NCBI RefSeq assembly: GCF_009805705.1
Contig: NZ_VSMB01000015.1
Span: 1 to 64,000 of the forward strand
Source: Ruania rhizosphaerae
GTDB taxonomy: Bacteria; Actinomycetota; Actinomycetes; Actinomycetales; Beutenbergiaceae
Length of the DNA stretch: 64,000 nucleotides
Direction of reading: 5' to 3'
In this document: one piece after another, positions 60,794 through 64,000 of the stretch
Numbering within the stretch: position 1 is the first letter of the stretch
Layout of the letters: the number at the start of each line of letters is the position of its first letter
Translations under genes and position numbers: made by a program
The notes under the pieces: generated by a model
Told to the model about the DNA's origin: nothing
The model's input: the letters and a program-made list of their open reading frames with translations, nothing else
Databases searched by the model: none

Positions 60794-62827
60794 TCAGGCC
60801 CCATCGCCGGGGGCCTGGGACCCTCCATCGTCGCGGACGACGGCGAGGATCTCGGCCCCATACGCCTCGAGCTTCGTGGGACCGATTCCCCGCAAGATCG
60901 CGAGCTGACGCATGTGCGTGGGCCGGGCAGCGGCGATCGCGACGAGTGTGCTGTCGTGCAGCACCGTGAACGCCGGCCGGTCCAGGCTCTGCGCCGTCGC
61001 GGCTCGCCAGGTCCGGAGCCGGTCGAACACCTCCGGGTCAGCGTCCTCCAGCGTCAGCGAGGAGGCGAGCGCTTCGGCGCGAGCTGCCTTACCCCGGCGA
61101 CGACGCGCAGGTCGCTCATCGCTGGGCCAGATTCCATCGAGGAACCGTGAGGGTCTGCGGGTGCCTCGTCCACCGGCGTTGCGCGACCGGGCAAACGAGA
61201 GCTCGAGATGCTCGCGGGCGCGCGTGATCCCGACATAGAGCAGCCGCCGCTCCTCGGCGACGGCGTCCTCGGTCTCGGCCATGGAGATCGGCAGGAGGCC
61301 GTCCGAGACTCCGACGAGGAAGACCGCGTCCCATTCCAACCCCTTCGCGGCATGGAACGAGGCGAGGGTGACGCCGTCGACGGTCGGGGCATGCTGAGCG
61401 GCGGCGCGTTCGGTGAGTTCGGCGACGAGCTCACCCATGTCGGCCTGCCTGGCGGCGTAGAGGTCGTCGGCCAGTTGCACGAGCGCGTTGAGCGACTCCC
61501 ACCGCTCCCGTACTGCTCCACGGGCAGCGGGGGCCTCCGGTGCCCAGCCGGCACTGGTGAGGACATCCCGTGCTGCCTCCGGCAGTGGCGTCTCACCCTG
61601 GCTGCGTACCGCCCCGCGCAGCAGCACGACGGCGTCCCGCACCTCTTTTCGTGAGAAGAACCGTTCGCCCCCTCGCACCAGGTATCCGATCCCGGCACGG
61701 CTGAGCGCCTGTTCGTACGCTTCTGACTGCCCATTGGTGCGGTAGAGCACAGCGATCTCGGCGGTGGGAACGCCGCTGCGGATCAGCTCGGCCGCCCGAG
61801 CCGCGACCGCGCTCGCCTCGGCCTCATCGTCGTCGTGCGCCACGAATCGCACCGCGGGACCGGAGGGTCGCTGTGCCTGCAGTTCCACCGAGGCTGCCGA
61901 CCGGAAACGGCCGGCACCAGCCAGGACGGAGTTGGCGAGGGAGACCACCTGCGGCGTGGACCGGTAATCGCGGACCAGGCGCACCACGGTCGCCTCCGGG
62001 TACCGGCGTGGGAACTCCGTGAGGTACCGGGGGGTGGCGCCGGTGAAGGAATAGATCGTCTGGGCCGCGTCCCCGACCACGCACACGTCGTCCCGTCCGC
62101 CGAGCCAGAGCTCGAGCAGCCGGTGCTGCAGCGGGGAGACATCCTGGAACTCATCGACGACGAAGTGCCGGTACTGCCGGCGAACCCTCTCGACAACGTC
62201 GGCACGCTCCGCCAGGATGCCGACTGTCAGCAGCAGGACGTCCTCGAAGTCGATGACGTTCCGGTCGGTCTTGGCGTCCTCGTAGACCGACAACAAGCGC
62301 GCGATGGTCGTGGGATCGAATCCGGCCACCCCGCTACGGTCGGACGCGGCGGCGGCCCGCGGGTAGTCGTCAGCAGTGACCAGCGAGACCTTCGCCCACT
62401 CGACCTCGGCTGCGAGGTCACGGATGGCCAGCCGGTCCACCGAGAGACCGAGACGCCCGGCAGCCTCACCGATCAGTGGGGCCTTGTGCTCCATGATCCG
62501 CGGCACACCCCCGCCGATCGCACTGGGCCAGAAGTAGGAGAGCTGACGAAGCGCGGCCGCATGGAACGTGCGGGCTTGCACACCCGGCACCCCGAGATCA
62601 CGCAACCGGGTGCGCATCTCCCCCGCCGCCCGGGCGGTGAAGGTGACGGCGAGCACGGTCTGCGGGTTGTACACCCCGGAGTGCACGCCGTGCGCGATCC
62701 GGTAGGTGACCGCTCGTGTCTTTCCCGTGCCGGCGCCCGCGAGCACGCACACCGGGCCGGTGAGCTGCTCGGCCACGGCACGCTGGTCGGGGTCGAGTGC
62801 CTCGAGGAGCTGGTCCGGGTCTGTCAT
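60794..62827 (-). CDS. uvrD2: ATP-dependent DNA helicase UvrD2
   Basis: 677 aa, SF1A helicase. Walker A GAGTGKT (K36), DEFQDVSPLQ, GDAAQTIYSF, VRDYRST, and LLYVGITRARE. After an Arg-rich linker an HRDC domain (THMRQLAILRGIGPTKLEAYG) closes the protein. This is the layout of actinobacterial UvrD2, but the tetracysteine zinc motif found between these parts in M. tuberculosis is missing; the whole chain has a single Cys. Divergent from mycoredoxin. Start ATG 62827. Confidence 0.93.
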   Translation of the reverse strand: MTDPDQLLEALDPDQRAVAEQLTGPVCVLAGAGTGKTRAVTYRIAHGVHSGVYNPQTVLAVTFTARAAGEMRTRLRDLGVPGVQARTFHAAALRQLSYFWPSAIGGGVPRIMEHKAPLIGEAAGRLGLSVDRLAIRDLAAEVEWAKVSLVTADDYPRAAAASDRSGVAGFDPTTIARLLSVYEDAKTDRNVIDFEDVLLLTVGILAERADVVERVRRQYRHFVVDEFQDVSPLQHRLLELWLGGRDDVCVVGDAAQTIYSFTGATPRYLTEFPRRYPEATVVRLVRDYRSTPQVVSLANSVLAGAGRFRSAASVELQAQRPSGPAVRFVAHDDDEAEASAVAARAAELIRSGVPTAEIAVLYRTNGQSEAYEQALSRAGIGYLVRGGERFFSRKEVRDAVVLLRGAVRSQGETPLPEAARDVLTSAGWAPEAPAARGAVRERWESLNALVQLADDLYAARQADMGELVAELTERAAAQHAPTVDGVTLASFHAAKGLEWDAVFLVGVSDGLLPISMAETEDAVAEERRLLYVGITRAREHLELSFARSRNAGGRGTRRPSRFLDGIWPSDERPARRRRGKAARAEALASSLTLEDADPEVFDRLRTWRAATAQSLDRPAFTVLHDSTLVAIAAARPTHMRQLAILRGIGPTKLEAYGAEILAVVRDDGGSQAPGDGA

Positions 62828-62933
62828 CGCCCTCGATTGTGACAGCCGGGACCGACAGTGACGTGACCGGTCCACAACCGCCCCGGTCGGCATCGTCAGG
62901 AACAACCCAGCCGGTGCCGGGGTTGCTCCGGCC

Positions 62934-63191
62934 ATGACCACCACACCTGAAGCCGGCAGCGTCCTGATGTACAGCACGACCTGGTGCGGCTACTGCCATC
63001 GTCTCAAGGGCCAGCTCACCCGTTCCGGAATCGCCTTCACCGAGGTGAACATCGAGGAGGTCCCGGATGCGGCCGCGTACGTCGAGCAGGTCAACGGCGG
63101 GAACCGGACGGTGCCCACGGTCGTCTTCCCGGACGGTACTGCGGCGACCAATCCGTCACTGGCAGAGGTCACCGCGCGCCTGGCTCCGTGA
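62934..63191 (+). CDS. Mycoredoxin (glutaredoxin-like)
   Basis: 85 aa, thioredoxin fold. Active site WCGYC (C18, C21), cis-Pro in TVPTVVFPDG. Reduces mycothiol mixed disulfides in actinobacteria. Located between uvrD2 and nudC as Rv3198A in M. tuberculosis. No clear ribosome-binding site. Confidence 0.93.
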   Translation: MTTTPEAGSVLMYSTTWCGYCHRLKGQLTRSGIAFTEVNIEEVPDAAAYVEQVNGGNRTVPTVVFPDGTAATNPSLAEVTARLAP

Positions 63192-63197
63192 CGATGG

Positions 63198-64000
63198 TCA
63201 CCGCGGCAACGGCCCGCCGAACCACTCCTCGATGAGGCTGCACGCGATCGAGGTCGGCCGCGGCAGTCGCATCGATCCGCTCGCGCACGCCCGCGTGACC
63301 TCATCCCGCGTCACGAACTGAGCGGCGCTGATCTCGACGCCGTCCGGGTCGGTTTCACGGTCCCGCGTACGGCCGCGGAAACCCAGCATCAGGGACGCGG
63401 GAAACGGCCACGGCTGACTGGCTCGATAGGTGACCTCGTCCACCCGCACCGCCGTCTCCTCGTGAACCTCACGCCGGACTGCCGCCTCGAGCGACTCGCC
63501 CGGCTCGACGAACCCAGCAGGTACTGAGTACTGACCCTCGGGCCAGTGAGTCGCGTGGCCGAGCAGCAATCGGTCGTCGGGATCGGTGATCGCCATGATC
63601 ACTGCCGGATCCGTGCGCGGGAAGTGCTGCGAGGAGTCGACCGGGCACCGGCGGACCCATCCGGCGTCGATGATCTCGGTGGCAGCGCCACAACGCGGAC
63701 AGAACCGGTGGGTCGCATGCCAGTTCGCCATGGCCAGTGCTGTCGCTGCCAGTGAGGCGTCCCGGCCGGAAAGCTGCCACCCGATATCGCGGATGTTGAG
63801 GTAATCGGCACTGCCGGCTCCCTGCGGGTCATCGGTGCGACGAGATGTCTGCTCCGACGCCTCCTCGACGGCCGCAAGATAGGTCGTCTCCTCGTCTCGA
63901 CCGAGATAGAACCACAGCGACCGGTCGGAGGCCGTGACGTCCAGGGCCAGCCGAGGGACGCCGTCGGGCTGGCTGGCTGCAGCCACACGGCCCTCACGCA
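63198..64000 (-). CDS. nudC: NADH pyrophosphatase NudC (5' end outside the window)
   Basis: At least 262 aa; the frame stays open through 64000, and NudC is usually about 300 aa, so the start lies beyond. Zinc ribbon FCPRCGAATE with RRCPVDSS, where the fourth Cys is Asp, as in other actinobacterial NudC proteins. Nudix box GFVEPGESLEAAVRREVHEE and the NudC tag SQPWPFPASLMLGF. It hydrolyses NAD(H) to NMN(H) and AMP and may decap NAD-RNA. Converges with mycoredoxin, 6 bases between stops. Confidence 0.93.
   Translation of the reverse strand, partial: REGRVAAASQPDGVPRLALDVTASDRSLWFYLGRDEETTYLAAVEEASEQTSRRTDDPQGAGSADYLNIRDIGWQLSGRDASLAATALAMANWHATHRFCPRCGAATEIIDAGWVRRCPVDSSQHFPRTDPAVIMAITDPDDRLLLGHATHWPEGQYSVPAGFVEPGESLEAAVRREVHEETAVRVDEVTYRASQPWPFPASLMLGFRGRTRDRETDPDGVEISAAQFVTRDEVTRACASGSMRLPRPTSIACSLIEEWFGGPLPR

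Noticed and set aside
1-64000. CRISPR arrays, rRNA genes, transposases
   Set aside because: No regularly spaced repeats, no rRNA-like stretches and no transposase or integrase motifs were found.

Overview
The window is a GC-rich (roughly two thirds G+C), densely coded stretch of an actinobacterial chromosome. The gene set points to the Micrococcales: WhiB-family regulators (WhiB1-like and WhiB7-like), PdtaS, UPF0182, a PPA1309-family protein, mycoredoxin, UvrD2 and an initiator tRNA without an encoded CCA. The gene styles resemble Ruania or Beutenbergia relatives, but that placement is inference, not something I could test. I see no CRISPR array, prophage or insertion sequence.

Layout. 1-1.9 kb: an accessory-looking patch with two unknown small genes next to a CpaF-type secretion ATPase truncated just before its P-loop. 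2.0-3.6 kb: a carboxymuconolactone-decarboxylase-like gene plus an ECF41-type sigma factor, with a matching ECF promoter. 3.6-11.6 kb: a sugar-uptake locus (ROK regulator, two permeases, binding lipoprotein, GH15, GH31) that probably imports an alpha-glucan oligosaccharide and degrades it to glucose in the cytoplasm. 11.6-12.3 kb: a VapBC toxin-antitoxin module with a double operator. 12.4-17.6 kb: a mixture of a membrane protein, a CGNR zinc-finger protein, a formylglycine-generating enzyme, a SRPBCC protein and an SRAP peptidase, with a pair of structured repeats. 17.7-23.3 kb: a two-component system followed by an ABC/FtsX-type exporter. 23.4-29.0 kb: a metallothionein-like protein, a stress-type SDR with a small Rho-N protein, and an orphan FHA-FtsK/EccC-like ATPase.

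29.1-33.8 kb: whiB1 and pdtaS, neighbours as in Mycobacterium tuberculosis, then the methionine transporter metQNI. 34-39.4 kb: an AlkZ-like protein, an ABC-2 exporter with two permeases and a Nudix hydrolase. 39.5-45.8 kb: putA, an OsmC protein, a membrane protein, thyA and folA. 45.8-51.4 kb: a MoxR/DUF58/DUF4129 cluster and an alditol-oxidase-type flavoenzyme. 51.4-64 kb: a conserved actinobacterial block of initiator tRNA-Met, UPF0182, PPA1309, a PDZ/Lon-type protease, a TIGR03624-type zinc-metalloprotease-like protein, a YgjP-like peptidase, a ThiF-like protein, whiB7 with a complete attenuator leader, uvrD2, mycoredoxin and nudC (cut by the window end).

The most interesting non-coding signals are the whiB7 leader (A-tract promoter, 58-codon upstream ORF, terminator), a leaderless Met-containing upstream ORF before metQ, a 14-codon minicistron coupled to folA, the ECF41 promoter, a two-copy repeat that folds into tandem hairpins, and several long perfect hairpins without U-tracts. 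The most interesting protein signal is an FGE whose own N terminus carries the CxPxR motif that FGE normally recognises in sulfatases.
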